NCBI GenBank assembly: GCA_002344215.1
Contig: DDSV01000036.1
Coordinates: 76,014-140,013, forward strand
From: Akkermansiaceae bacterium UBA2381
GTDB taxonomy: Bacteria; Verrucomicrobiota; Verrucomicrobiia; Verrucomicrobiales; DEV007
Reading direction: 5' to 3'
DNA: 64,000 nucleotides
The position numbers and the translations under genes are program-made. This document shows, one piece after another, positions 45,830 to 54,864 of this stretch. Each line of letters starts with the position of its first letter. The first letter of the stretch is position 1. The notes below the pieces were generated by a model that worked only from the letters and a program-made list of their open reading frames with translations, made no database searches and was not told the origin of the DNA.

Positions 45830-47314
45830 ATGGACCTCTCTTCATCCATCCATCGCACCCGCCGCGAATTCCTCACGACCTCCGCGAGCGGCCTGGGCGG
45901 CATCGCTCTGGGTTCCATGTTGAGCGATGATGGTCTCCTCAATGCGGCGAGTGCGGCCGATCCGGCTGCCTTCCGCGAAGCGACGGGCCATGGCGAAGCG
46001 AAGGCAAAAGCCTGCATCTTCATCTTCATGGAGGGAGCTCCCTCGCAACTCGATCTCTTCACACCGAAGCCGAAGCTGAACGAGCTCCACGGGCAGAGCC
46101 TGCCCAAGTCCATCCTCGACAAAGCGCGCTTTGCATTCATCCAGCCGGACACCGCGACCCTCATGGGATCACCCCGGAAGTGGAAAAAACACGGGCAATG
46201 CGGGATGGAGTTTTCCGACATGCTCCCACATCTGGCGACCTGCGCTGATGATTTGCTGATGGTGCGATCGCTCCACAGCGAACAGTTCAATCATCATCCG
46301 GGACAACTTCTCATGCAGTGCGGGGTCGCCCGCTTCGGGATGCCCTCGATGGGATCATGGATCAATTACGGGCTTGGTTCCTCCTCGAAGAATCTCCCCG
46401 GCTATGTCGTTTTGAATGCAGGACGCGGCGGGTCGGGTGGTTCGACCCTTTGGCAGTCGGGTTTTCTTTCCTCTAAGTATGCGGGGGTGCAATTCCGCAA
46501 CCAGGGCGAGCCGGTCCTGAACCTGCAGAATCCAAAAGGCCTTTCCCCCGAGATGCAGCGGGCCGGCCTCGATGCCTTGCGCGATCTCAATCAGGCGCGT
46601 TATCAGGAAGTGCACGACCCCGAGATCGCGAGCCGTATCGCGAGTTACGAGCTGGCCAACCGAATGCAGACGGCCGCCCCCGAGCTGATTGATCTGTCAG
46701 GTGAATCCAAGGAAACCCTCGAGATGTATGGCGTGGATCGACCCGAGCCTGCCGGTGATGGATTTCGCGGTACCCTGCCGGGGCTGAAAACCTACGACAC
46801 TTTTGCCCGCAATTGCCTCCTCGCGCGCCGCATGGTTGAACGCGGGGTGCGTTTTATCAATATCATCCACGCGAGTTGGGATCAGCATTCGGAGTTGGAC
46901 AAAAACCTCGCCTACAACTCGGGTGTCGTTGATCAACCCATCGCCGCCCTCATTAAGGACCTGAAACAGCGCGGCATGCTCGATTCGACGATGGTGGTGT
47001 GGGGTTCCGAATTCGGACGCACGCCGCTGGGCGAAAACCGACCCGGACGCAACGCCAACACGGGGCGTGATCATCATCCCAACGCCTTCACCATGCTCAT
47101 GGCCGGAGGCGGGTTCAAGGGCGGGCATATCTACGGCGACACTGATGAGATCGGTTGGATCGCCACCGAGAATCCGGTCCACATCAATGATCTACATGCG
47201 ACCATCCTCCATCAGTTCGGGCTCGATCATTTGAAGCTGACCTATCGCTTTCAGGGACGGGACTTCCGGCTCACGGACGTGGGAGGCAAAGTGGTGAGTG
47301 ATTGGATCGCGTGA
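45830..47314 (+). CDS. DUF1501 protein with Tat-type signal
   Basis: 494 residues from ATG 45830 (TTG 45821 would add three). Tat signal RTRREFLTTSASGLGG, then DUF1501 motifs: ACIFIFMEGAPSQLDLFTPK, MLPHLATCADDLLMVRSLH, NCLLARRMVERGVRFINIIH, ASWDQHSELDKNL, VVWGSEFGRTPLGE, GRDHHPNAFTMLMAGGGFKG, and HINDLHATILHQFGLDH near the end. The His/Asp-rich blocks resemble metal ligands of the alkaline phosphatase superfamily, but the activity is unproven. It pairs with the large DUF1549/1553 gene upstream. Confidence 0.92.
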   Translation: MDLSSSIHRTRREFLTTSASGLGGIALGSMLSDDGLLNAASAADPAAFREATGHGEAKAKACIFIFMEGAPSQLDLFTPKPKLNELHGQSLPKSILDKARFAFIQPDTATLMGSPRKWKKHGQCGMEFSDMLPHLATCADDLLMVRSLHSEQFNHHPGQLLMQCGVARFGMPSMGSWINYGLGSSSKNLPGYVVLNAGRGGSGGSTLWQSGFLSSKYAGVQFRNQGEPVLNLQNPKGLSPEMQRAGLDALRDLNQARYQEVHDPEIASRIASYELANRMQTAAPELIDLSGESKETLEMYGVDRPEPAGDGFRGTLPGLKTYDTFARNCLLARRMVERGVRFINIIHASWDQHSELDKNLAYNSGVVDQPIAALIKDLKQRGMLDSTMVVWGSEFGRTPLGENRPGRNANTGRDHHPNAFTMLMAGGGFKGGHIYGDTDEIGWIATENPVHINDLHATILHQFGLDHLKLTYRFQGRDFRLTDVGGKVVSDWIA

Positions 47315-47323
47315 GAATGAGCG

Positions 47324-47358
47324 GTTTAGCGAGAGGCTGTTTTGCTGTTTAGCAAGAG
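47324..47358 (+). promoter_or_regulatory. Direct repeat upstream of the sensor kinase gene
   Basis: GTTTAGCGAGAG (47324-47335) and GTTTAGCAAGAG (47347-47358), one mismatch, 23 bases centre to centre (about two helical turns), 55-90 bases before the kinase ATG. A plausible operator, perhaps for the linked response regulator. Confidence 0.4.
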
Positions 47359-47413
47359 AAGACCGGAAACGCTTGCCTCCGATCTTTTCGAACGGCACTC
47401 TTGCGGTGTTTAC

Positions 47414-49444
47414 ATGCCAAGGCTCTTTTATCTCACGGCTCTTATCGCCATCGTCCTGCTTGCGTTTACCGATCCGGTTGAGGCGCAGCTCACGACGGTT
47501 TTGGAGTTGCGCTCACTCACGGCGGATGAGGCGGATACGGGTTTGCCGGTCGATTTACGGGGAGTGGTGATCTTTGCGGAACCGCAGGGCACGGTCTTCT
47601 TTCAGGACGCGACGGCGGGAACCTTTTTCCAGCTAAAGGGCCAGACCGCCCCGGCTCCCGGCGACGAGATCCGGGTTAAAGGAGTTTCCTATCCCGGCCT
47701 CTATCTGCCCGGGATAGCGGACGCAAAGCTGGAAGTGCTCGGTCACCCGGGGTTGCCGGGCGCGGTCGCGGTGAGTTTTGATGATCTCGCGTCGGGACGC
47801 TACCACTATCAACGGGTGAGTTTTGAGGGCATTGTCAGGACCGTGGCGGCGGACGAGGAGAGTGCCAGCCTCGTCCGGGTGGCACTCGGTTCGCGGGTGA
47901 TCGAAATCCGGATGGAGGAGTTGCCGCAGGAGGCTTCCTCTCTCATCGACAGCCGGGTTCGGGTCACCGGACTCGCCGCCGGTGAGTTGAACAACCGAAG
48001 GCAGCTCGTCGAGCCCTACCTGCGCTGCCGGGGCTGGGAAGACGTCGAGGTTCTCGAGGCGGCCCGGGAGCTTCGCTCCATCTCTGAGGTGTCGCCCGAA
48101 CAGGTCCTGAATTTTGCCGTGGGCGGTCAGGAGCGGCGCCGGGTGAAAATCAGCGGCACCGTCCTCGCCGCGTTTTCGGACGGTCTCGTTTACCTGAGGA
48201 GCGGCGAGGCGGGCATCGGAGTGCAACGGGTCACAGCCGAGCCACTGCTCGAAAGCGGTGATTTTGTGGAATTGTTAGGTTTCCCCGAGATGGACCGCTT
48301 TAGCGCCCGCATTGTCGATGCCGTCATCCTTGATCATTTTCTCGGCGATGAAACTCCCGTTCCGGTCGGGGCAAAAGTGGTGGATCTGCTCGACGGTCTT
48401 CACGACAGCGATCTCGTGGCAATTGAGGCCGAACTCAGCGAACAGTATCGCAATGAGCACGGAGGAGTTCTCGTGCTGCGGGACGGGGCGAGGACGATAC
48501 GCGCCGACCTCCCCGAGTTGCCCGGCAATCTTGCACCGGGGGCGAGGATTCGTGTGAGCGGTATCGCCGTGGTCGAGTCGACACGCCGCTCAACCCAGTA
48601 TCGCTCGGAGCCTGACCGGGTCTCGCTGCGAATGCGATCGGCGGAGGATCTTGTGGTCTTGCGGGCCGCCTCGTGGTGGACCTCGCGACGTTTGACGACC
48701 GCGCTCATCGTGCTCCTCGTTGCCACCGTTCTCTCCGGTCTCTGGATCACCCTCCTGAGGCGTCAGGTGGCGCGGCAGACAGGTGCGTTGCGCAAGCGGA
48801 TCGAGAACGAGGCCGCTCTTGAGGAGCGACAGCGAATCGCGCGGGAGTTCCACGATACCCTCGAACAGGAACTCGCGGGGCTTTCCCTCCGCCTCGACGC
48901 GGCGGCGGCGCGGGGGACGGATGAAAAACTGAGGGGATTCATCGAGGGCTCGCGAAATCTCGTTTCGCGGATTCAGATCGAAACGCGCAATCTTGTGTCC
49001 GACCTCCGTCAGGAGCCGGGGGAGGAATCCGATTTGATTGAGGCTCTCAGCGAACTCGTGAATCGCCAGTCCGGAGAAGCGGGTCCGGAAGTGGCCATGG
49101 TTTCCCCCGGAGAGGGAATCCCCGCTCTGCCCTCACGCACCGTGCATCATTTGCGTATGATCGCGCAGGAGTCGGTCACGAACGCGATCAAACACGCCGG
49201 AGCGTCGCGGATTGTGATCTCGGTGAACGGGGAAGGAAATGAACTCCGCATGAAAATCGCGGACGATGGTCATGGATTTGATGCGGAGTCAAAAACCTCC
49301 GGCAGCGCCGGGCACTTCGGCTGCATGGGCATGCGCGAACGCTGCCGCAAAATGGGGGCTGAAATTTCATGGAAGAGCGAGGCGGGAAAGGGGACCGAAG
49401 TGATCGTGACCCTGCCGGTAACGAAAGGAGAATCGCAGCGATGA
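47414..49444 (+). CDS. Exported-sensor histidine kinase, HisKA_3 (NarX-like) type
   Basis: 676 residues from ATG 47414 (signal peptide MPRLFYLTALIAIVLLAFTD). The large extracytoplasmic sensor (about 25-440) is made of beta-rich OB-like repeats (VDLRGVVIFAEPQGTVFFQD, VKISGTVLAAFSDGLVYLRS, ALGSRVIEIRMEEL). Then come one membrane helix (ALIVLLVATVLSGLWITLL), the HisKA_3 H-box with the phospho-His in IAREFHDTLEQEL, and an HATPase domain (QESVTNAIKHAGA, IADDGHGFDAE, GHFGCMGMRERCRKMGAEIS). The ATGA overlap with the next gene couples it to its response regulator. The signal sensed is unknown. Confidence 0.92.
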   Translation: MPRLFYLTALIAIVLLAFTDPVEAQLTTVLELRSLTADEADTGLPVDLRGVVIFAEPQGTVFFQDATAGTFFQLKGQTAPAPGDEIRVKGVSYPGLYLPGIADAKLEVLGHPGLPGAVAVSFDDLASGRYHYQRVSFEGIVRTVAADEESASLVRVALGSRVIEIRMEELPQEASSLIDSRVRVTGLAAGELNNRRQLVEPYLRCRGWEDVEVLEAARELRSISEVSPEQVLNFAVGGQERRRVKISGTVLAAFSDGLVYLRSGEAGIGVQRVTAEPLLESGDFVELLGFPEMDRFSARIVDAVILDHFLGDETPVPVGAKVVDLLDGLHDSDLVAIEAELSEQYRNEHGGVLVLRDGARTIRADLPELPGNLAPGARIRVSGIAVVESTRRSTQYRSEPDRVSLRMRSAEDLVVLRAASWWTSRRLTTALIVLLVATVLSGLWITLLRRQVARQTGALRKRIENEAALEERQRIAREFHDTLEQELAGLSLRLDAAAARGTDEKLRGFIEGSRNLVSRIQIETRNLVSDLRQEPGEESDLIEALSELVNRQSGEAGPEVAMVSPGEGIPALPSRTVHHLRMIAQESVTNAIKHAGASRIVISVNGEGNELRMKIADDGHGFDAESKTSGSAGHFGCMGMRERCRKMGAEISWKSEAGKGTEVIVTLPVTKGESQR

Positions 49445-50058
49445 AAGTAATGATCGTGGATGATCATTTTGTCGTCCGCAGCGGACTCGTTGCCTCGCTC
49501 GAACTCGAGGATGACATCACCGTGGTTGCGGAAGCGGAGAACGGAGAGACCGCCATGGATCTGTATTTAAAAGCAAAGCCTGCGGTCGTGCTGATGGATC
49601 TGCAACTCCCCGGGTGGAATGGAATCGAGACGACGGAACGTCTTCTCGAGGAGAATCCAAAGGCGCGCGTCCTTATTTTTTCCACCTTTGCGAGAGATGA
49701 CGAGATTCAGGCGGCGCTGGTGAGTGGTGCCCTCGGCTACCTGCAAAAAACCGCCGGTAGGGACGAATTGATTTCCGCCCTTCGACTCGTTGCGGCGGGA
49801 CAGTCCTACCTGCCCGCCGGACTCGCCACGCGTCTAGCCGGGCTGAAGCAGGGTCCGGCCATCACCCTGCGCGAGCGTGAGATCCTCGGCCTTGTCGCGA
49901 AGGGAAGGGCGAACAAGGAGATTGCGGCGGAACTTTCGATTGCCGAGGACACCGTCAAGCGTCATATCAGCAATGTCCTCCAGAAGCTCGAAGTTAGCGA
50001 CCGCGCCCAGGCCACGGCCGAGGCGATCCGGAGGGGGATCATCCGATTAGAAGAATAA
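49441..50058 (+). CDS. Response regulator, NarL/FixJ family
   Basis: 205 residues from ATG 49441, whose start overlaps the kinase stop. Receiver domain: MKVMIVDDHFVVRSGL, phospho-acceptor Asp53 in VVLMDLQLPGWNG, Lys103 in YLQKTAG. A GerE/LuxR helix-turn-helix occupies about residues 140-200 (LREREILGLVAKGRANKEIA, DTVKRHISNVLQKLEV). It should bind DNA as a dimer when phosphorylated by the upstream kinase. The direct repeat upstream of the kinase is a candidate target, though unproven. The gene for an exported glycerophosphodiesterase begins three bases after its stop. Confidence 0.95.
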   Translation: MKVMIVDDHFVVRSGLVASLELEDDITVVAEAENGETAMDLYLKAKPAVVLMDLQLPGWNGIETTERLLEENPKARVLIFSTFARDDEIQAALVSGALGYLQKTAGRDELISALRLVAAGQSYLPAGLATRLAGLKQGPAITLREREILGLVAKGRANKEIAAELSIAEDTVKRHISNVLQKLEVSDRAQATAEAIRRGIIRLEE

Positions 50059-50061
50059 TAT

Positions 50062-50880
50062 ATGAAATCGATTCTCACCACCTTCTGTGTGCTGTCCATC
50101 TCTGCTCCGCTTGCCGCCGATACCGTTCTCGTCGCCGCGCATCGCGGCGGCTACTCGAATGAGATCGCCGACAAGGCCCCGGAGAATTCCGTCGCCAATG
50201 TTGCGGTCGCAGTTGCGAAAGGATTCGACCTCTTCGAGACCGACATTCAGCGCACCAAAGACGGCGTCTTTGTCGTAGTCCACGATGACACGCTCCAGCG
50301 TGAGACGACCGGACAGGGTGCGGTGTCCGACCTGACCCTGTCGGATCTCAAGGCCCTACAGAAACGCTTTCGCGACGGCTCGGTCTCGGAGGAAAAAGTC
50401 GCGACGCTGGAAGAGTTGCTCCTCGCCGGGAAGAGAAAGATCAAGTTCAAGGCGGATGTGAAAACCGGCATCATCGAGCATATGGATGAACTCTCGAAGT
50501 TCATTCACGGGCTGGGAATGACCGATGACTTGTATTTGCGCTGTAGCAAAAAGGAGGCAACGGCGATTGAGAAACATTTCCAGAACGGAACGCCGAAAGT
50601 CGAGCTCATGGTCAAGGTCGATACCGCCGATGAGGTTAAGGATATCGCAAAGCGCTTTTCCCCGAAGACCATCCAGATCGATGTGGAAAAGGACACCGCG
50701 CTCTCTCCGGAGCAGCGCGAGGCCATCACCACTGCGGTTGGTTTGGGAATTATCGTCGAAACCCACAGCTACAGTGATCCGGCCCAGTGGAAGGAACTGG
50801 TCACGGCGGGGGTTCGTATGTTTCACACGACCCAGCCCGAAGAGACACTGGTCTGGCTCAAGGAGCAGGGGTGGCGGTGA
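50062..50880 (+). CDS. Exported glycerophosphodiester phosphodiesterase
   Basis: 272 residues, signal peptide MKSILTTFCVLSISAPLAA. The GDPD barrel opens with VAAHRGGYSNEIADKAPENS, then the metal ligands FETDIQRTKDGVFVVVHDD and VHDDTLQRETTGQG. The catalytic His in HRGG and the Glu-x-Asp in ETD are in place. It hydrolyses glycerophosphodiesters released from lipids to glycerol-3-phosphate and an alcohol, probably in the periplasm. Three bases behind the response regulator gene, so one transcript is likely. Some members of this family act on other phosphodiesters. Confidence 0.9.
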   Translation: MKSILTTFCVLSISAPLAADTVLVAAHRGGYSNEIADKAPENSVANVAVAVAKGFDLFETDIQRTKDGVFVVVHDDTLQRETTGQGAVSDLTLSDLKALQKRFRDGSVSEEKVATLEELLLAGKRKIKFKADVKTGIIEHMDELSKFIHGLGMTDDLYLRCSKKEATAIEKHFQNGTPKVELMVKVDTADEVKDIAKRFSPKTIQIDVEKDTALSPEQREAITTAVGLGIIVETHSYSDPAQWKELVTAGVRMFHTTQPEETLVWLKEQGWR

Positions 50881-51028
50881 GCAGGCAGCAAAGCTCCTGA
50901 GACCCGCCGCCGCCGAAACTCTCATTAGCTTCGCTATCCGGCCCCACCCCCTCACGCGATCGTGTCCCCCCGAAAGTGGTAGAGGTTGAGGCGTGCTTTT
51001 CGTTATGCTGCCGTGCTAAGGTATCATC

Positions 51029-54000
51029 GTGAAAGCTCCCCAATTCTGTTTGATCGTGTTTGCTTCGTTTTTCTCCGCCCTGGCGGCGGCAGATGAGGTC
51101 GTCCTGCAATGGAAGTTCGACGGGGCGGAGGAGGCCGGCGAATGGCAGGGGAAAAAGGGCAAGGCGGAAGCGGTCGAGGCCGGGCCGCGTGCGCCCCGCT
51201 ATCCGAATTTTGACACCAAAAACCAGGCCGCCCTTTTCCAGGGGCAAGAGGGATTTCTCGTTGTGAAGGACAAGGAGCGCGGCGGCACGACGGACCTTCG
51301 TTTCGGCCTCGGGGAATCGATCACAATCGAGGCGTGGGTGAAGGTAAAGGAACTCAAGGCGGGCGAGATGGACTATCTCCTCGGCAAGGGGCGTCACGGT
51401 AAACTGGGGGCCGACCTTCCGGAGAATAATCAGAACTACGCGGTTCGTCTCAAGGGCACGGGCGGAGGCGCGGAACTGGGCTTTCTTTTCACGAGCATCG
51501 ACCCGGCCAATGGCAACAAGCGAGACTGGCACCGCTGGTGGAGCAAGGCAACCGTGCCCTCGGCGGGATGGCATCATATTGCCCTGGTCTACACCTTCGG
51601 GAAAAAGGACAGCCTCCGTGTCACCATCGATGGCAAGCCGACCGACGGCGTCTGGGACATGGGCGGGGCGACCGATCTCGGACCGGTCACGGATGCGGAT
51701 GATCTCGTCATCGGGACCGGCAACAAGCGCACGGCGGGGGAATCCTTTTCAGGCTGGCTTGATGATCTCACGATTTATCGCGGCGCTCTCGCTGCCGTCG
51801 AACTGGAGTCCCGATACAGCTATGTTGCACCCCCTCCACCGGTGACAAAAGAGATGGTTCCGGCTGGCAAAGTCCTGATCCAGATCAGTGAAAATGGGGT
51901 TCCTGAAGCCAACACCTGGCCTGAAGAGCCCGAGGTTACCGAGATCTATCGCGAGGATGTCTTTGGATTTTTCGATTGGCCGCAGAAATACATTTCCACC
52001 GGCGTGCGCGCCGACCGGGCGATGCCCTCACATTTCCGGGCCTCCGCTATCGTAAAACTGCCGAAGGGGAAACACCGTCTCCTTCTTCGCAGTCGGGGCG
52101 CGTCGCGGCTTTACATCGACGGAAAGAAACTGCTCGAAAACGAGTTTCCCAGTCCTGATACAGGAGGCCACGGAGTCGTGGCCGCCCAGGAGAAATACCT
52201 CAACCTCGGGCCGGACTTCCGTTTTGTCCCGCCCGGAAACCGCGAGAACTGGTGCGAGTTCGAATCCGACGGGCGCGAGCACTTTGTGATCATGGAAACG
52301 ATGATCGGAGGAGTCGCAGGCAAGAGCAAACGCCGTCCCGAGTTTGGAGAAACGGTGGTCGCGATTTCTCCTGCGGGCAGCGAGAGCTGGTCGTTGCTTT
52401 CACCGGGCAAGCGCGAAGTCGCCTACAATGATCAGGGCTGGGCGGCCTACGAATCCGAGCGCCGTGAGTGGCTCGAGCAAATCAACACCGAGGCGCGCGC
52501 GACAAAGCGGGCCGAGAATGCCGCCTACTGGGCGAAGCGCCGCGCGGCGGCTGAAAAATGGCTCTCCAGTGCGAAGGAAGTCACCGTCCCCGCGCTCCCG
52601 GCCGGTCTCCCTGCGAACAATGAGATCGATCACTTCATCGGTGACCGCATCGTGCAGGTCGAAGCCGAGTCGAAGTCGGCAGGGGCGGACAAGGTCGATT
52701 ATTTTGAACAGATTCAGCCCCTGCTCGAAGCTAAATGTTACAGCTGTCACCAGGGCGGCAAGGCGAAGGGCGATCTGCGCTTAGACCAACATCATTACGC
52801 TCTCGAAGGCGGAGAGTCCGACGGCCCGGCCGTGGTTCCCGGTGACGTGAATGGCAGTGCCCTCCTTTTCCGCATCAGCGAAGATGCCGGAGACGACATC
52901 ATGCCGCCGAAAGGAGACCGCTTTTCCGCAGCGGAAGTGGCGCTGCTGACCCGATGGGTCGAGGAGGGGGCCGTGTGGCCTCAGTTCGATGTGGAGAGAT
53001 TTAAGCCGACGGAACTTTCCGATGATCTCTCCTTTCTTCGTCGCGTCTTCCTCGACACCGTCGGGGTGCCGCCGAAGGAAGCGGAGATTGAAACTTACCT
53101 CGCTGATCCGGCGGAGAAACGGCGTGACCTGGTGATTGACCGGCTCCTCGTGGACGAGCGCTGGGCCGATCACTGGATGGGCTACTGGCAGGATGTCCTC
53201 GCGGAGAATCCGAACATCATCAATCCGACCCTGAACAACACAGGGCCCTTCCGCTGGTGGTTGCACGAGTCACTGATTGATAACAAGCCGGTCGACCTCT
53301 TTGTCACCGAGCTCATCCGCATGGAGGGAAGCGAGCGTTTTGGCGGACCCGCCGGGTTTGCCACCGCGTCACAGAATGATGTACCGATGGCGGCGAAAGG
53401 CATGATCGTGAGTTCCGCGTTTCTCGGCATCGAAATGAAGTGCGCCCGCTGCCACGATGCGCCGGCCCACAAGTCAAAGCAGGAGGATCTTTTCCAACTC
53501 GCCGCAATGATGAAGGAGGAGATGATCAAACTCCCCGAGTCGAGCAGTGTCCCGATGGATCGTCTTCATCAGACGGGGCGGGCTCCGCTCATCGAGGTGA
53601 CCCTCGCCCCCGGGGCCGAGGTCCAGCCGGCCTGGCCTTTCCCTGAATTTGTGAAAGAGGAAACGGCCGCTCTTCTTGCCGAACACCCGGATGATCCGAG
53701 AGACCGACTGGCTGCGCTCATCACGGCCCCGGAGAATCAGCGTTTTGCCCAGGTCATCGTGAACCGTGTCTGGCAGCGTCTCATGGGACGGGGCATTGTT
53801 AAGAATGTAGGCGACTGGGAAAAAGGCGATCCTTCGCATCCTGAGTTGCTCGAGTGGCTCGGTCATCAGCTTGTGGGATCGGGATACGACCTCAAGGCGG
53901 TGACGAAACTAATTCTGACTTCGCATGCCTACCAGCGTGCCGTCGATCCCCTCCTGACTGAGACGAGCCCGCTCTACATTGCCCCGGCTCCGCGTCGACT

Positions 54001-54724
54001 CAGTGCCGAACAGATCGTAGATTCGCTTTTCAGTGCGACCGGCAAACCGTTCAAGGTGGAGGAGGTCAGTCTCGACATCGATAGCGTTCGTGCCCTCGAA
54101 AGTTCCATCACTCTGGGTAAACCGGAGCGGGCCTGGATGCTGGCCTCGACCTCTAATGAACGTGACCGGCCGAGTCTTTCGCTTCCGCGCATTCAGGCGG
54201 TCGCGAGCATCATGGAAACTTTCGGCTGGCGAGGAGCGAGGCAGGATCCGATCAGCATTCGCGACTCCGATCCGAATGTGCTCCAGCCCGCGATCCTTGC
54301 GAACGGGGTCATGGGCACCTGGTTGACGCGATTGAGCGACGATCACGAACTGACCCGGGTCGTGATGGAGGACCAGACGCCGGAGGAGCTCGTGAATCGT
54401 CTTTTCCTGAGACTCCTCACCCGCGAACCCAGTGCCGTTGAAAAAGAGCGCTACGTGAAATTTCTTAGCGATGGCTTCGAGACCCGTGTCATTCCCGAAG
54501 GGGAGCGTGTCGCGGAGAAGCCGAAAGGACCCCGTGTCCCTGAAAAGTATGTGACCTGGTCGAACCACCTCGACGGTGTGGCCAACACCATCGCCCAGCA
54601 GAAAGAAGCCGCCGCCCGCCGCGGTGATCCGCCGACCAACGCCATCGACAATGACTGGCGTCTCCGCATGGAGGATATGCTCTGGGCCATGCTCAATGCC
54701 CCGGAGTGGATCTATACCCGCTAA
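51029..54724 (+). CDS. LamG and PSCyt1/DUF1549/DUF1553 fusion protein
   Basis: 1231 residues, GTG start, signal peptide (LIVFASFFSALAAA). Residues about 25-265 are a LamG/concanavalin-like domain (ESITIEAWVKVKELKAGEMD, GWHHIALVYTFGKKDS, FSGWLDDLTIYRGAL). About 280-480 is a PA14-like region (FRASAIVKLPKGKHRLLLRS, RLYIDGKKLLENEF). The PSCyt1 domain (KCYSCHQGGKAKG) starts near 560, then DUF1549 (FLRRVFLDTVGVPPKEAE), a second CxxCH (CARCHDAPAHKSK) and DUF1553 (VIVNRVWQRLMGRGIVKN). The fused N-terminal lectin-like domains suggest glycan binding. Followed by DUF1501 across an inverted repeat. Confidence 0.9.
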   Translation: MKAPQFCLIVFASFFSALAAADEVVLQWKFDGAEEAGEWQGKKGKAEAVEAGPRAPRYPNFDTKNQAALFQGQEGFLVVKDKERGGTTDLRFGLGESITIEAWVKVKELKAGEMDYLLGKGRHGKLGADLPENNQNYAVRLKGTGGGAELGFLFTSIDPANGNKRDWHRWWSKATVPSAGWHHIALVYTFGKKDSLRVTIDGKPTDGVWDMGGATDLGPVTDADDLVIGTGNKRTAGESFSGWLDDLTIYRGALAAVELESRYSYVAPPPPVTKEMVPAGKVLIQISENGVPEANTWPEEPEVTEIYREDVFGFFDWPQKYISTGVRADRAMPSHFRASAIVKLPKGKHRLLLRSRGASRLYIDGKKLLENEFPSPDTGGHGVVAAQEKYLNLGPDFRFVPPGNRENWCEFESDGREHFVIMETMIGGVAGKSKRRPEFGETVVAISPAGSESWSLLSPGKREVAYNDQGWAAYESERREWLEQINTEARATKRAENAAYWAKRRAAAEKWLSSAKEVTVPALPAGLPANNEIDHFIGDRIVQVEAESKSAGADKVDYFEQIQPLLEAKCYSCHQGGKAKGDLRLDQHHYALEGGESDGPAVVPGDVNGSALLFRISEDAGDDIMPPKGDRFSAAEVALLTRWVEEGAVWPQFDVERFKPTELSDDLSFLRRVFLDTVGVPPKEAEIETYLADPAEKRRDLVIDRLLVDERWADHWMGYWQDVLAENPNIINPTLNNTGPFRWWLHESLIDNKPVDLFVTELIRMEGSERFGGPAGFATASQNDVPMAAKGMIVSSAFLGIEMKCARCHDAPAHKSKQEDLFQLAAMMKEEMIKLPESSSVPMDRLHQTGRAPLIEVTLAPGAEVQPAWPFPEFVKEETAALLAEHPDDPRDRLAALITAPENQRFAQVIVNRVWQRLMGRGIVKNVGDWEKGDPSHPELLEWLGHQLVGSGYDLKAVTKLILTSHAYQRAVDPLLTETSPLYIAPAPRRLSAEQIVDSLFSATGKPFKVEEVSLDIDSVRALESSITLGKPERAWMLASTSNERDRPSLSLPRIQAVASIMETFGWRGARQDPISIRDSDPNVLQPAILANGVMGTWLTRLSDDHELTRVVMEDQTPEELVNRLFLRLLTREPSAVEKERYVKFLSDGFETRVIPEGERVAEKPKGPRVPEKYVTWSNHLDGVANTIAQQKEAAARRGDPPTNAIDNDWRLRMEDMLWAMLNAPEWIYTR

Positions 54725-54758
54725 CAAACCAACTGGAAACGACATCTCTCTTCCAAAA

Positions 54759-54839
54759 TCTTAATCTTGATCTTGTTCCTGATCTTAATCCCCGTGATAT
54801 CCCGCTCGATTAGACCAAGAAGAGGATCAAGATCAAGAA
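54759..54839. repeat. Imperfect inverted repeat between DUF1553 and DUF1501 genes
   Basis: Words of TTAATCTTGATCTTG (54761-54775 and on) are mirrored by GAGGATCAAGATCAAGA (54822-54838). About 15 of 18 core positions match, within a 140-base gap. Both arms carry tandem GATCTT/GATCAA hexamers. It ends 25 bases before the DUF1501 ATG. Confidence 0.6.
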
Positions 54840-54864
54840 ACTGACGACGAACTACGCCAAACTT

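Noticed and set aside
50881..51028. Possible regulatory RNA between the glycerophosphodiesterase and LamG-fusion genes
   Set aside because: Only weak GC-rich pairing. Nothing stands out.
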